NCBI GenBank assembly: GCA_023437715.1
Contig: JAEZFK010000038.1
Coordinates: 1 to 20,205 of the forward strand
Reading direction: 5' to 3'
Origin: Bacillota bacterium
GTDB taxonomy: Bacteria > Bacillota > Clostridia > Lachnospirales > Lachnospiraceae
Length of the DNA stretch: 20,205 nt
Shown here: positions 1-7,280 of the stretch, in pieces
Layout: each line of letters opens with the position of its first letter
Position numbering within the stretch: position 1 is the first letter of the stretch
Notes under the pieces: generated by a model
Databases searched by the model: none
Told to the model about the DNA's origin: nothing
The model's input: the letters and a program-made list of their open reading frames with translations, nothing else
Made by a program: the position numbers and the translations under genes

Positions 1-36
1 GACTACGAAAAAACTATAACACGATGTGAAACTGTT

Positions 37-126
37 GATCAGTTGAAACGGAATTGCGCTCAGTTAGAAGCGGAATCCGTGTTCAGCTTTTATCGGAAAA
101 CGTGCTCAGTTGAGCCGGAATTTGCA
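37..126. repeat. Four degenerate ~22-bp repeats, possible end of an IS21-like element
   Basis: Four copies of a unit close to TCAGTTgaaacGGAAT lie head to tail, with their CAG triplets at 40, 61, 84 and 107 (spacing 21, 23 and 23 bp). Multiple terminal transposase-binding repeats of this kind are known from IS21-family ends, and IS21-like ends finish in CA, which occurs here at 125-126. No transposase gene lies to the right, so any element would extend left, outside the window. A frame without start runs open from 1 to 162 through the repeats; I do not recognise its product and it may be chance. The IS assignment is inference. Confidence 0.4.
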
Positions 127-270
127 AAAATCCGTATGCATGTTTCAATAAAGTTTAGGTAAAATTAAAAGAGGTTGTGTAAAATGAGTGTAAAGGATTA
201 CATTTTACCGCCATAATTCCCCACGCAATGATTATTTGAGCTTGATTGCGATTAAAACATTTAATCTGAA

Positions 271-299
271 AAGAAAAAGCGCCATCCCTATGACGGCGC
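271..299 (-). terminator. Rho-independent terminator of the DUF11 protein gene
   Basis: Read on the minus strand, GGCGC (299-295) and GCGCC (283-279) form a GC-rich stem, with an inner CAT/ATG pairing and a small internal bulge. It is followed at once by TTTTTCTTTT (278 downward). It lies about 35 bp after the stop codon of the 335-1702 gene, where its terminator is expected. Confidence 0.8.
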
Positions 300-334
300 C
301 TTACTTTTTCATCATTTACCACAATACCATAATA

Positions 335-1702
335 TCATACAATCAGTACACTAACTGTGGATATATTATTGTCAAGATTCGGATCTGGTGTTATTGAGCT
401 GACCTGTGCTGTATTTATTATTTCACTGGAACATGTTGACAGCATATATCCTTTCAAAAGAATAACTTTTGAAGTTCTTGCTGGTATTGTCCCTAAATTG
501 ACACTTCCGGGCCATGCTTTAAAAGTTAACCCATTATCCTGGGAAAACATAGGATTTTTTAGTATATTTATAACGCTATCTGTTAAAACAACATCAAAAG
601 AATCTGACGGACCTGCATTTGATACTACGATTGTAAATAATAAAATTCCTCCGCAGCAAACATCTTTCTTATTTGAAATTTTCTTTACGGAAATATCAGC
701 TTCTCCATCGGTTGAAAACATCGGTTCAATAATAAAGGGTGTAATATTATCATTAAGAATAACATTTTCTGCATTATTGGGTCCTGCATTAGATACGATT
801 ATTGTGAAAGTTATCACATTCCCTGGAGTTACCTGATTGGGATTTGCATTTTTTATAACTGAAACATCTGCTTCTATGATGCCTGATACCGGGGTATCTG
901 TCGCCGAGGTGTTATTTGTTGGATCTGGATCTGGCGTAGGAGAACTAACAGTTGCTGTGTTGGAGATTATGCCTGCAGCATCCTGACTAACAGTTCCTCT
1001 TATGATTATAGTTCTTACCTCTTCTGCTTCCATTGCTCCTAAATCAAGGTTACCGGTCCACTCTTGAAATGTTACTCCATTATCTGCAGAAAACTGTGGG
1101 TTAAGAATAGCGGATGGTATTGTATCTGATAAAAGAACACTCTGTGCCACAGACGGCCCTTGATTTACAACTGTTATTGTATAGCTTAAGGCTTGCCCGG
1201 GAACAGCAGTCTGGTTATTGCTTCTCTTTACGACTGCAATGTCTGCGTCCTCAATGTCCGCATCCTCAGGAATTTCTTCAATCAGAAGAGGCACCGGATT
1301 AGAATCTTCTGAAAAAGTAAGCGGTATACCGTCCTCCACAGGGGTGTAAGCATAATTCATAGTTGCTGTATCAGCCTGAGTACCATGAGAAAACACTCCA
1401 AGCGTTCCGTTATTAACATCTGTAATAAGATTTATATTAGATAAAGCTGTACACGTATCTAATATATTTTCTATAGGTGATGGCACTCTCCCTGTCGTAC
1501 CATAAGCCTCTACAATCCTATAATTACCATCCGGTACATTGTTAAATGCATAATTACCCGCAGTATCAGTAAGAACTACAGGCCTAATACTGGTTTTTAT
1601 ATTTTGTAACACAACAGGTATATAAGATATTCCAGAATCTCCAGCATCAATAGCAGCACTTCTATTTTTATCAGATACCAGTTGTCCTGATGCAGTCGCC
1701 AT
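335..1702 (-). CDS. SdrD-B/DUF11 repeat protein, surface-type, one repeat truncated
   Basis: A 455-residue protein. Residues about 1-70 form an SdrD/Cna-B-like beta domain (QLVSDKNRSAAIDAGDSGIS through TDTAGNYAFNNVPDGNYRI). It is followed by DUF11 (conserved repeat) domains at about 153-268, 279-332 and 335-455, each opening with ADxxVxK and containing a TIxVxNxGP motif. The second repeat stops at MFSTDG and joins directly to the start of the third (EADISVKK), so about 60 residues are missing. There is no signal peptide, LPXTG motif or membrane segment, so export is unexplained; spore-coat or envelope roles are possible but unsupported. The start is backed by GAGGA spaced about 7 nt before ATG. 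The gene is AT-richer than the metabolic genes in the window and sits beside IS-like repeats, hinting at acquisition. Its function is unknown. Confidence 0.8.
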   Translation of the reverse strand: MATASGQLVSDKNRSAAIDAGDSGISYIPVVLQNIKTSIRPVVLTDTAGNYAFNNVPDGNYRIVEAYGTTGRVPSPIENILDTCTALSNINLITDVNNGTLGVFSHGTQADTATMNYAYTPVEDGIPLTFSEDSNPVPLLIEEIPEDADIEDADIAVVKRSNNQTAVPGQALSYTITVVNQGPSVAQSVLLSDTIPSAILNPQFSADNGVTFQEWTGNLDLGAMEAEEVRTIIIRGTVSQDAAGIISNTATVSSPTPDPDPTNNTSATDTPVSGIIEADVSVIKNANPNQVTPGNVITFTIIVSNAGPNNAENVILNDNITPFIIEPMFSTDGEADISVKKISNKKDVCCGGILLFTIVVSNAGPSDSFDVVLTDSVINILKNPMFSQDNGLTFKAWPGSVNLGTIPARTSKVILLKGYMLSTCSSEIINTAQVSSITPDPNLDNNISTVSVLIV

Positions 1703-1722
1703 AATATAATTCCTCTATTCAA

Positions 1723-1746
1723 TTTATATAATAATTTATATAATAA
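1723..1746. repeat. Perfect 12-bp tandem repeat in the DUF11 gene leader
   Basis: TTTATATAATAA occurs twice without a gap (1723-1734 and 1735-1746), just upstream of the ribosome binding site of the 335-1702 gene. A change of copy number would alter the 5' leader or promoter spacing. I find no well-spaced consensus promoter in 1747-1959, which is AT-rich and otherwise appears empty. Confidence 0.7.
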
Positions 1747-1960
1747 CAATATTCTTCCAAGCTTTATAATGTGCTATTTCACTATGATGCTCTATGTAAT
1801 AACTATTATAAACGATATAACGAAATAGAGGGCAGTAATGACGTTAAACAGAAAGATAGCTTAAACAGCAATTTTGATAATAAAAAACCGACAATTAAGC
1901 CAATTTTTTACTTAACCTGTATTTAAGATTTTTTACTTATTTTCCGGTATTTGAGGGCAT

Positions 1961-1992
1961 AAAAAAACCCTGGAAACCCAAGGTTTCCGGGG
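1961..1992 (-). terminator. Rho-independent terminator of the infC-rpmI-rplT operon
   Basis: On the minus strand CCCCGGAAACC (1992-1982) pairs with GGTTTCCAGGG (1978-1968) around a 3-nt loop, with one mismatch, and is followed by seven T (1967-1961). It begins 14 bp after the rplT stop codon. Confidence 0.95.
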
Positions 1993-2005
1993 TTTAAATA
2001 TACGA

Positions 2006-2362
2006 TTAAGCAACTTTGGATTTTGCCAGCTCTGCTAACTTTGCGAAGCCGTCTGCATCATTTACTGCCATATCAGCCAGAACTTTTCTGTTTAAATCAA
2101 CTCCAGCTAACTTTAAGCCGTGCATAAATACGCTGTAAGATACTCCGTTAATACGTGCTGCAGCATTGATACGGGCAATCCATAACTGTCTGAACTGTCT
2201 CTTTCTCTCTTTTCTGCCTGCATAGGAGCTGGTTAAAGCTCTCATGACTGACTGCTTTGCAACTCTATACTGTTTGGAACGGGCGCCTCTGTAGCCTTTA
2301 GCCATCTTTAAAACTCTATTATGTTTTTTCTTAGCGTTCATACCGCCTTTAATTCTTGCCAT
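2006..2362 (-). CDS. rplT: 50S ribosomal protein L20
   Basis: A 118-residue protein of the standard L20 length and sequence. It has a basic N-terminal arm (MARIKGGMNAKKKHNRVLKM, then AKGYRGARSKQYRVAKQSVM) and a globular C-terminal domain (RQLWIARINAAARINGVSYS). L20 binds 23S rRNA early in assembly of the 50S subunit. In Firmicutes it also represses its own operon by binding the mRNA leader, which fits the leader at 3188-3330. A strong AGAAGGAGGA lies before ATG. It is the last gene of infC-rpmI-rplT, 29 bp after rpmI, and the terminator follows. Confidence 0.98.
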   Translation of the reverse strand: MARIKGGMNAKKKHNRVLKMAKGYRGARSKQYRVAKQSVMRALTSSYAGRKERKRQFRQLWIARINAAARINGVSYSVFMHGLKLAGVDLNRKVLADMAVNDADGFAKLAELAKSKVA

Positions 2363-2391
2363 CAGTTTTTCCTCCTTCTTAACTTAAAATC

Positions 2392-2589
2392 CTATAAATA
2401 TGGTAAAATCTTCTTCATTACTTTTGCATTGGTTGCATCGGTAACGATATCTTTTCTAAGGTTTCTTTTTCTCTTAGTTGATTTCTTAGTTAAGATGTGA
2501 GATTTGTAAGCTTTATTTCTTACAAGCTTTCCTGTTCCTGTAACTTTGAAACGTTTTGCAGCTGATTTGCTTGTTTTTAATTTCGGCAT
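2392..2589 (-). CDS. rpmI: 50S ribosomal protein L35
   Basis: A 65-residue, very basic protein matching L35 in length and sequence (MPKLKTSKSAAKRFKVTGTG, then RNLRKDIVTDATNAKVMKKILPYL). It is a structural protein of the 50S subunit. AAGGAGG precedes the ATG at suitable spacing. It is the middle gene of the infC-rpmI-rplT operon, the order conserved across bacteria, lying 27 bp after infC and 29 bp before rplT. Confidence 0.98.
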   Translation of the reverse strand: MPKLKTSKSAAKRFKVTGTGKLVRNKAYKSHILTKKSTKRKRNLRKDIVTDATNAKVMKKILPYL

Positions 2590-2616
2590 TGTATTTTCCT
2601 CCTTGATAATGTTCTA

Positions 2617-3123
2617 TTAGCGTTTTGCAGTCAAAAACATGACCATGCTTCTTCCTTCCACTTTGGACGGCTTGTCAATGGTCGCAATATCAGCTAATTT
2701 CTCAGCGAAATCATCCAGAATATATTTTGACTTTGACATATGCGCCATCTCACGACCTCTGAAACGTAAGGTTACCTTTACTTTATCTCCTTTTTCGAGG
2801 AACTTCCTTGCGGCGCCCATCTTTGTGTTCAAATCATTAGTGTCAATGTTCGGAGATAAACGAACTTCTTTTATTTCGATTACCTTCTGTTTCTTTTTAG
2901 CTTCTTTTTCTTTTCTTGCAAGCTCATAACGATATTTACCATAATCGATGATCTTGCAAACCGGTGGTTTTGCAGTCGGAGCAATTTTTACCAAGTCGAG
3001 CTCAGCTTCCTTTGCCATCTGTAAAGCGTCTTTGGTGGCCATAATTCCTAACTTCTCTCCGTTTTCACCAATCAACAGAACTTCCTTATCCCTGATCTGT
3101 TCATTAATCATTAAATCGCTAAT
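2617..3123 (-). CDS. infC: Translation initiation factor IF-3, probable AUU start
   Basis: IF-3 binds the 30S subunit, prevents premature 50S joining and rejects non-canonical start codons. Both domains are present: the N-terminal domain (INEQIRDKEVLLIGENGEKLGI), a lysine-rich linker helix (RKEKEAKKKQK) and the C-terminal domain (EIKEVRLSPNIDTNDLNTKM, then VKVTLRFRGREMAHM). The first ATG is at 3111, but the only good ribosome binding site, GGAGGT (3137-3132), is 20 nt from it. The same site is exactly 8 nt from an in-frame ATT at 3123-3121, which would add Met-Ser-Asp-Leu and give 168 residues. Starting infC at AUU is well known in E. coli as an autoregulation device. I therefore place the start at 3123. 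Confidence 0.93.
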   Translation of the reverse strand: MSDLMINEQIRDKEVLLIGENGEKLGIMATKDALQMAKEAELDLVKIAPTAKPPVCKIIDYGKYRYELARKEKEAKKKQKVIEIKEVRLSPNIDTNDLNTKMGAARKFLEKGDKVKVTLRFRGREMAHMSKSKYILDDFAEKLADIATIDKPSKVEGRSMVMFLTAKR

Positions 3124-3187
3124 TGTCGTGCACCTCCATCATATAGTGTGTGTATTGGTCGGAATTCACATTGCTGCCCGAAGGCAT

Positions 3188-3330
3188 AAAAAAAGTAGAT
3201 AGACAAACGCTACCCACCATCAAAGTCTCTACACAGTTTACCTATGTATCAAAGGCTATGAACCAGGGTCACTTACTCGTGCCATGGTGAGGCGGATACC
3301 TACTTTCCTGTCTGTTGTTTCCACAACTTA
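3188..3330 (-). promoter_or_regulatory. L20-type autoregulatory leader with attenuator upstream of infC
   Basis: The untranslated leader begins with a GUUGU/ACAAC tetraloop hairpin (3327-3314). It ends in a terminator hairpin, GTGGGTAG (3217-3210) with CTATCTAC (3202-3195), eight pairs including two G-U, followed by seven T (3194-3188). An upstream segment AAAGTAGGTA (3306-3297) can pair over 10 bp with TATCTACTTT of the terminator's 3' arm, so it can act as the anti-terminator. Position and design match the Firmicutes L20 leader, in which excess L20 favours termination. I did not match it to a covariance model. Confidence 0.85.
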
Positions 3331-3331
3331 A

Positions 3332-3363
3332 ATTATATTACTATATTTTTTTCCATTTGTCAA
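3332..3363 (-). promoter_or_regulatory. Sigma-A promoter of the infC operon
   Basis: On the minus strand TTGACA (3363-3358) is followed after 17 nt by TAATATAAT (3340-3332), which offers TAATAT at 17-nt spacing or a perfect TATAAT at 20. Transcription would start near 3330-3325, just before the first leader hairpin. Confidence 0.8.
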
Positions 3364-3382
3364 TACTTTTTCTTCTAAATAA

Positions 3383-3434
3383 CTTCTGTCGCGTACAAAA
3401 AGGCCTCACAGTCCATTCTTGTACGCGACGGAAG
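3383..3434. repeat. Long 16-bp stem hairpin with 20-nt loop after the GH127 gene
   Basis: Arms 3383-3398 and 3419-3434 pair along 16 positions: CTTC, a T/G position, then GTCGCGTACAA with its exact complement. The loop is 20 nt. It lies between the GH127 stop (3455) and the infC promoter (3363). Neither strand has a proper T-tract after it (minus side reads TTATTTAG), so it is either a weak terminator of the sugar operon or an intergenic hairpin-type repeat. Its GC-rich arms contrast with the AT-rich surroundings. Confidence 0.7.
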
Positions 3435-3454
3435 ATAAAGAAAAAAACAAATAT

Positions 3455-5410
3455 TTATGAAAGCAGCTCTTTCACCCAGACCAGCATTTCCCCCGGCTTC
3501 CGGTTATTCCAATAGCAATAGGGAACGGCCATAAGGTCTACATCCTGAAATTCCACAGCCTTTTCCTTATAGAGTACGCTTTCGCTCCAGCCGTCTTCCT
3601 TTATCTTCTTTCCTTTCAGACGCAGGGTCACCGTTCCTCCCAGAAGAGCTTCCTCATAGCATTCTTCTATATGATTATTTCTTGTATCGACATAAACAGA
3701 TGCCAGATTCTCCCCATTATCCACCTCTTCCAGACAGTAAATCAGAGGTCCCTTTTTCATGGCTGTTTTTCCGGAATCCGCACGCGCCTTTGGATTGGCA
3801 TGAATAAAAAACGGTTTCATATCAAAGGTGATTTCAATTACTTCTTCTTTAAAGGAGCCATTTATTTTAGCATATCCATTTTCCACCCAAAGCTCCTCAA
3901 CCGGCACTCCGTTTCTGGTGATACGGAAATTCTCCCCATAATCCGGCATGCGGAATGCCATAGAAGCTTCCACCCTTTCGCTGCCTGAAAGCGTCAGCCG
4001 TACCTCTCCTTTCCAGGGACTTCTGCTCTCCATTTTCATGGTGAAAGATACGCCTTTCAGCACCGCTTCTGCTTCATTGGAAACGTATAAGTTCACATAC
4101 CAGGTGTCCTCTTCCAGGAAATAAAGATACTGTCCCAAAGAAGCCAGAGTTCTGGCTATATTTGGCGGACAGCAGGCAACGCCGAACCATTTCTGGCGTA
4201 TGGGCTTTACATGTTCCTTTGAGGTTCTGTCCATGCAGTTATCCGGCCACACTTCCAGGGGATTTACGTAAAAGAAGCTTTTTCCATCCATGGCAATGCC
4301 CGACAGGACCGTGTTATAAAGTGCAAGCTCCACCGCATCCATATAACCCGCGTCCTTTTTTATATCTGCCATCCGCTTTCCAAACAGCGCCAGGCCGATG
4401 GAGGCACAGGTTTCCGAATAATTGCTGTCGTTTGGCAGGTCATAATCTGTGGTAAACCGTTCCAGTATTCCGGAAGATCCTACGCTTCCTGTCACATACA
4501 TTCTCCTATGAACCATATCAGCCCACAGCGTTTCACAGGCGTCAAGCAGGGATTCATCTCCATATTCATAAGCCAAATCAGCCATAGCACAGTACATATA
4601 ATTGGCCCGCACAGCATGCCCTTCCGCTGTCTTCTGATCCCGCACCGGCATATGGGACTGGGAATATCTGGTATCGTAATGGTCGAATTCCGGGAAAATA
4701 TGCTTGAATCCTTCCTCTTTCTCTTCCTTTAAGAAATAATTTTCTCCCACTCCCCGCGCATCGATAAAGTATTTGGCAGTTTCCAGATACCGGCGGTTTC
4801 CTGTGACCCGGTAAAGCTTGATTAAGGCCAGCTCAATTTCCTGATGGCCCGGATAGCCGTGGATCTGCCCCTCTTCTGCACCGAAAGTGTTGCAGATTAA
4901 GTCTGCAAATTTAGAAACGATGTTTAAAAACTCTTCTTTTCCGGTTGCTTCATAATAAGCCACCGCGGCTTCAATCATATGGCCCGCTGTATAAAGCTCA
5001 TGGCCTTCCATCAGATTGGTGAACCGGCGGCCCGGCTCCTCTATGGTAAAATACGTATTTAAATAACCGTCCTTCTGCTGCGCCCTGCCGATCAGGGCGA
5101 TTGTCTCATCCGCCTGTTTTTCCAGCGCTTCATCCCGTCCCATGGACAGGACGAACCCTACGGCCTCCAGCCATTTTGCCACATCCGTGTCCTGGAATAC
5201 AGCGCCTTTAAAATTTCCCGTTTTCTCACCGGCTGCAATTTTAAAGTTTTCGATGCAGTGGCTGGTTTCCACATCCTTCCGCCTGTCGTTTAACACCTCC
5301 CACTGATATGGGAGGATCGCCTCTTTTACCAGGCTGATATATTTATTCCAAAATGCGTCCTGAATCTTAATCTTATTTAAGGGAACTGCTGAGTTTGCAG
5401 TTTTTTTCAT
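3455..5410 (-). CDS. GH127 beta-L-arabinofuranosidase (cytoplasmic)
   Basis: A 651-residue protein of the DUF1680/GH127 family, whose characterised member HypBA1 removes terminal beta-L-arabinofuranose through a zinc-bound cysteine nucleophile. All key residues appear at nearly the same positions as in HypBA1: acid/base Glu317 (GILERF), zinc ligands Glu333 and Cys335 (NYSETCAS), and Cys413-Cys414 in VACCPPN, where Cys413 is the nucleophile. The N-terminal part is the (alpha/alpha)6 barrel (DGYLNTYF, then GHELYTAGHMIEAAVAYYEATG) and the C-terminus is beta-rich. There is no signal peptide, so it acts on imported substrate. It is the last gene of the transporter operon, 67 bp after the second permease. 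Purine-rich AAAGGAAAGGAAT lies somewhat far from the ATG. GH146 and other DUF1680 relatives remain possible for exact specificity. Confidence 0.9.
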   Translation of the reverse strand: MKKTANSAVPLNKIKIQDAFWNKYISLVKEAILPYQWEVLNDRRKDVETSHCIENFKIAAGEKTGNFKGAVFQDTDVAKWLEAVGFVLSMGRDEALEKQADETIALIGRAQQKDGYLNTYFTIEEPGRRFTNLMEGHELYTAGHMIEAAVAYYEATGKEEFLNIVSKFADLICNTFGAEEGQIHGYPGHQEIELALIKLYRVTGNRRYLETAKYFIDARGVGENYFLKEEKEEGFKHIFPEFDHYDTRYSQSHMPVRDQKTAEGHAVRANYMYCAMADLAYEYGDESLLDACETLWADMVHRRMYVTGSVGSSGILERFTTDYDLPNDSNYSETCASIGLALFGKRMADIKKDAGYMDAVELALYNTVLSGIAMDGKSFFYVNPLEVWPDNCMDRTSKEHVKPIRQKWFGVACCPPNIARTLASLGQYLYFLEEDTWYVNLYVSNEAEAVLKGVSFTMKMESRSPWKGEVRLTLSGSERVEASMAFRMPDYGENFRITRNGVPVEELWVENGYAKINGSFKEEVIEITFDMKPFFIHANPKARADSGKTAMKKGPLIYCLEEVDNGENLASVYVDTRNNHIEECYEEALLGGTVTLRLKGKKIKEDGWSESVLYKEKAVEFQDVDLMAVPYCYWNNRKPGEMLVWVKELLS

Positions 5411-5477
5411 ATTTATACCGCATTCCTTTCCTTTTATTTTACCACATTCTTCATCCTTTTGCCACGGTATCCGCAGC

Positions 5478-6311
5478 TTAAGCCTTTACGGCGCCGTTGG
5501 TCAGGCCGCTGACAATATACTTCTGCATAAAGATGAATATAATTACCACCGGCATAATTGTAATGATTCCGAATGCCATGGTGGAATTCCACAGGGTCTG
5601 GTACTGCTGGACGTAATTGTAAATGCTGGAGGTAATTGGCCGGAGCTTCGGATTTGTCATGAATGTCAGGCCGTAAATTAAATCTCCCCAAGCGTATACA
5701 AAGGAAAATACGGCTGCAACCACCACTCCCGGCTTTGCAATCGGCAGCATGATCTTAACAAAGGAGCTGATATTTCCGCATCCGTCTATCCTTGCCGCAT
5801 CATCCAGCTCCTTGGGAATAGAGAGAAAATACGTTCTCAAAATAATAACGGAAAAGGGTATTCCAAGGGTGGCATCGGCAAGGATGGGAGAAAGATAGTT
5901 GTTGAGCAGGCTTAATTTCGAAAACATAATGTATAAAGACGTCAGAACCAGCGTAGCCGGCAGCATCTGGGTAATCAAAAACAGGAGAATGATCATCTTT
6001 TTTGCCTTGAAGCGGAACCTGGCCAGGCCGTAGGCTGCCGGGATGGAAAGCACGGTGGCGATCACAGTAGCCCCCGCCGATATAATCAGGCTGTTTTTAA
6101 AGCCCTGGAGCGTGTCGCTGGAAGCCGAAAGCTGCTTCTGGAACGCTTCCAGCGTTAAATTTCTGGGCCATAGAGGGGTGGGAATCTCAAAGATTTCCAC
6201 CTGGCTTTTCAGCGCTGTCACAAGCATCCAGTACAGCGGGAAAATAAAAATCAAAAAGATCAAGGCGCCGGTAACCAGCAGAATTGCTTTTTTTCTCATT
6301 TCATGCTTCAT
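5478..6311 (-). CDS. Sugar ABC transporter permease, MalG/UgpE type
   Basis: A 277-residue inner-membrane permease of the CUT1 carbohydrate ABC family, one half of the translocation pore. It has about six hydrophobic segments (first AILLVTGALIFLIFIFPLYW). The EAA loop that docks the ATPase reads ELDDAARIDGCGNISSFVKI followed by LPIAKP, with Cys in place of the usual final Ala of DGA. The C-terminal tail QKYIVSGLTNGAVKA is typical of MalG-type subunits. Its ATG lies one base after the TAA of the upstream permease, and its GAGGTG ribosome site overlaps the end of that gene, so translation is probably coupled. No ATPase gene is in the operon; CUT1 systems of Firmicutes commonly share one MsmK/UgpC-type ATPase encoded elsewhere. 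The substrate, probably an arabinofuranosyl oligosaccharide, is inferred from the GH127 neighbour. Confidence 0.92.
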   Translation of the reverse strand: MKHEMRKKAILLVTGALIFLIFIFPLYWMLVTALKSQVEIFEIPTPLWPRNLTLEAFQKQLSASSDTLQGFKNSLIISAGATVIATVLSIPAAYGLARFRFKAKKMIILLFLITQMLPATLVLTSLYIMFSKLSLLNNYLSPILADATLGIPFSVIILRTYFLSIPKELDDAARIDGCGNISSFVKIMLPIAKPGVVVAAVFSFVYAWGDLIYGLTFMTNPKLRPITSSIYNYVQQYQTLWNSTMAFGIITIMPVVIIFIFMQKYIVSGLTNGAVKA

Positions 6312-6312
6312 A

Positions 6313-7221
6313 TTACATCACCTCGTCATCGCTGATTGTCCGCAGGTAGAAAAAGCCTACAAACAAAAGAATTAAAAACAGTATATTGGCGGATGCCGCC
6401 CCTCTGCTGAACTGAAATTCCTCAAAGGACAGCCGGTACGCATAGGTGGAAACGAGCTCCGTAGAATTGATGGGGCCGCCCTTTGTCATCACCCATACAA
6501 GATCAAACACCTTAAAGGTATAGACAAAACCAAGGGTCAGAACAGACATAATGGCCGGTTTTATCATGGGGATGGTGATATGGATCAGCTTCTGCAGCTT
6601 ATTTGCACCGTCTAAAGAGGCGCTCTCATATATTTCTTCGGGAACCGTAGTGAGCCCGGTCAAGATCAGCATCATATTAAATGGAATTCCGATCCAGATA
6701 TTGGCGGTTATAATCGCGGCCATGGCCGTGTTTCCGTTTAAAAGCCATTCCACAGGCTGTTTGATCAAATGGGCGGACATAAGAAACTGGTTGATAATTC
6801 CTCCGTTTAACTGAAACATGAATTTAAACAAAAGGCCTGCCACTGTCACAGGCAGCAGCCAGGAAATCATGGTCACACCTCTGAAAAAGGAACTTCCGGG
6901 AAACTTCTGATTAAACAGCAGCGCCAGCCCGAATCCGATGATGAACTGGAAAAAAATAGAGCCCATGGTAAATATCAGGGTATTGAGTATGGATTTCGAT
7001 AAAATAGAGTTGGCATCCGTAAACAATTCCCTATAATTTTGAAGTCCTACAAATGCCTGGGCGTCCGGCTTGGCAAAGGTGTATACATCCACATTTTTCA
7101 GACTGAGAATCAGGTTCTGAATCATGGGATATCCGATAAACACCATCATATAAATCAGCGCCGGCAAAGAAAAAAGAAGTCCCAGTGAAGTTTCCGACAC
7201 CTTACTGCCTTTCCATTTCAT
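6313..7221 (-). CDS. Sugar ABC transporter permease, MalF/UgpA type
   Basis: A 302-residue CUT1 permease, the partner of the 5478-6311 protein. Hydrophobic segments begin with LGLLFSLPALIYMMVFIGYP and the last is near ANILFLILLFVGFFYL. The EAA docking loop is EEIYESASLDGANKLQKLIH followed by ITIPMIKPAI, close to consensus. AAAGGAG stands 8 nt before the ATG. It lies 59 bp after the solute-binding protein 1 frame, with a hairpin in the gap that could lower permease expression relative to the binding protein. If solute-binding protein 1 is truly broken, this permease pair depends on the paralogous lipoprotein at 8700-9908 or on none. Confidence 0.93.
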   Translation of the reverse strand: MKWKGSKVSETSLGLLFSLPALIYMMVFIGYPMIQNLILSLKNVDVYTFAKPDAQAFVGLQNYRELFTDANSILSKSILNTLIFTMGSIFFQFIIGFGLALLFNQKFPGSSFFRGVTMISWLLPVTVAGLLFKFMFQLNGGIINQFLMSAHLIKQPVEWLLNGNTAMAAIITANIWIGIPFNMMLILTGLTTVPEEIYESASLDGANKLQKLIHITIPMIKPAIMSVLTLGFVYTFKVFDLVWVMTKGGPINSTELVSTYAYRLSFEEFQFSRGAASANILFLILLFVGFFYLRTISDDEVM

Positions 7222-7242
7222 GTTGCTTTTCTCCTTTCACAA

Positions 7243-7272
7243 ACAGGGTTGTCATGAACATGGCAACCCTGT
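7243..7272 (-). promoter_or_regulatory. Intercistronic hairpin between binding protein and permease
   Basis: ACAGGGTTG (7243-7251) is the exact inverse of CAACCCTGT (7264-7272), with inner CAT/ATG pairing around GAAC. On the transcript it is followed only by TTTGTG, so it is a weak terminator at best. Such hairpins between binding-protein and permease genes often protect the upstream message or dampen downstream expression; here this is inference. Confidence 0.7.
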
Positions 7273-7280
7273 AATCTGTG

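Noticed and set aside
179..216. Tiny frame MSVKDYILPP at 184-216 with an upstream AGAGG, within an 8-bp inverted repeat (179-186/201-208)
   Set aside because: Too short and with poor spacing; the inverted repeat has a 14-nt AT-rich loop and no T-tract, so I cannot assign a role.
357..836. Plus-strand open frame of 159 codons
   Set aside because: It is antisense to the DUF11 repeat gene, has no ribosome site, and its product shows no family motif.
1838..1864. Eight-codon frame MTLNRKIA after AGAGGG
   Set aside because: Within the range of chance in AT-rich sequence, with no promoter or conserved context.
2639..3202. Plus-strand open frames opposite infC and its leader
   Set aside because: They are shadows of infC and the regulatory leader, without ribosome sites or recognisable products.
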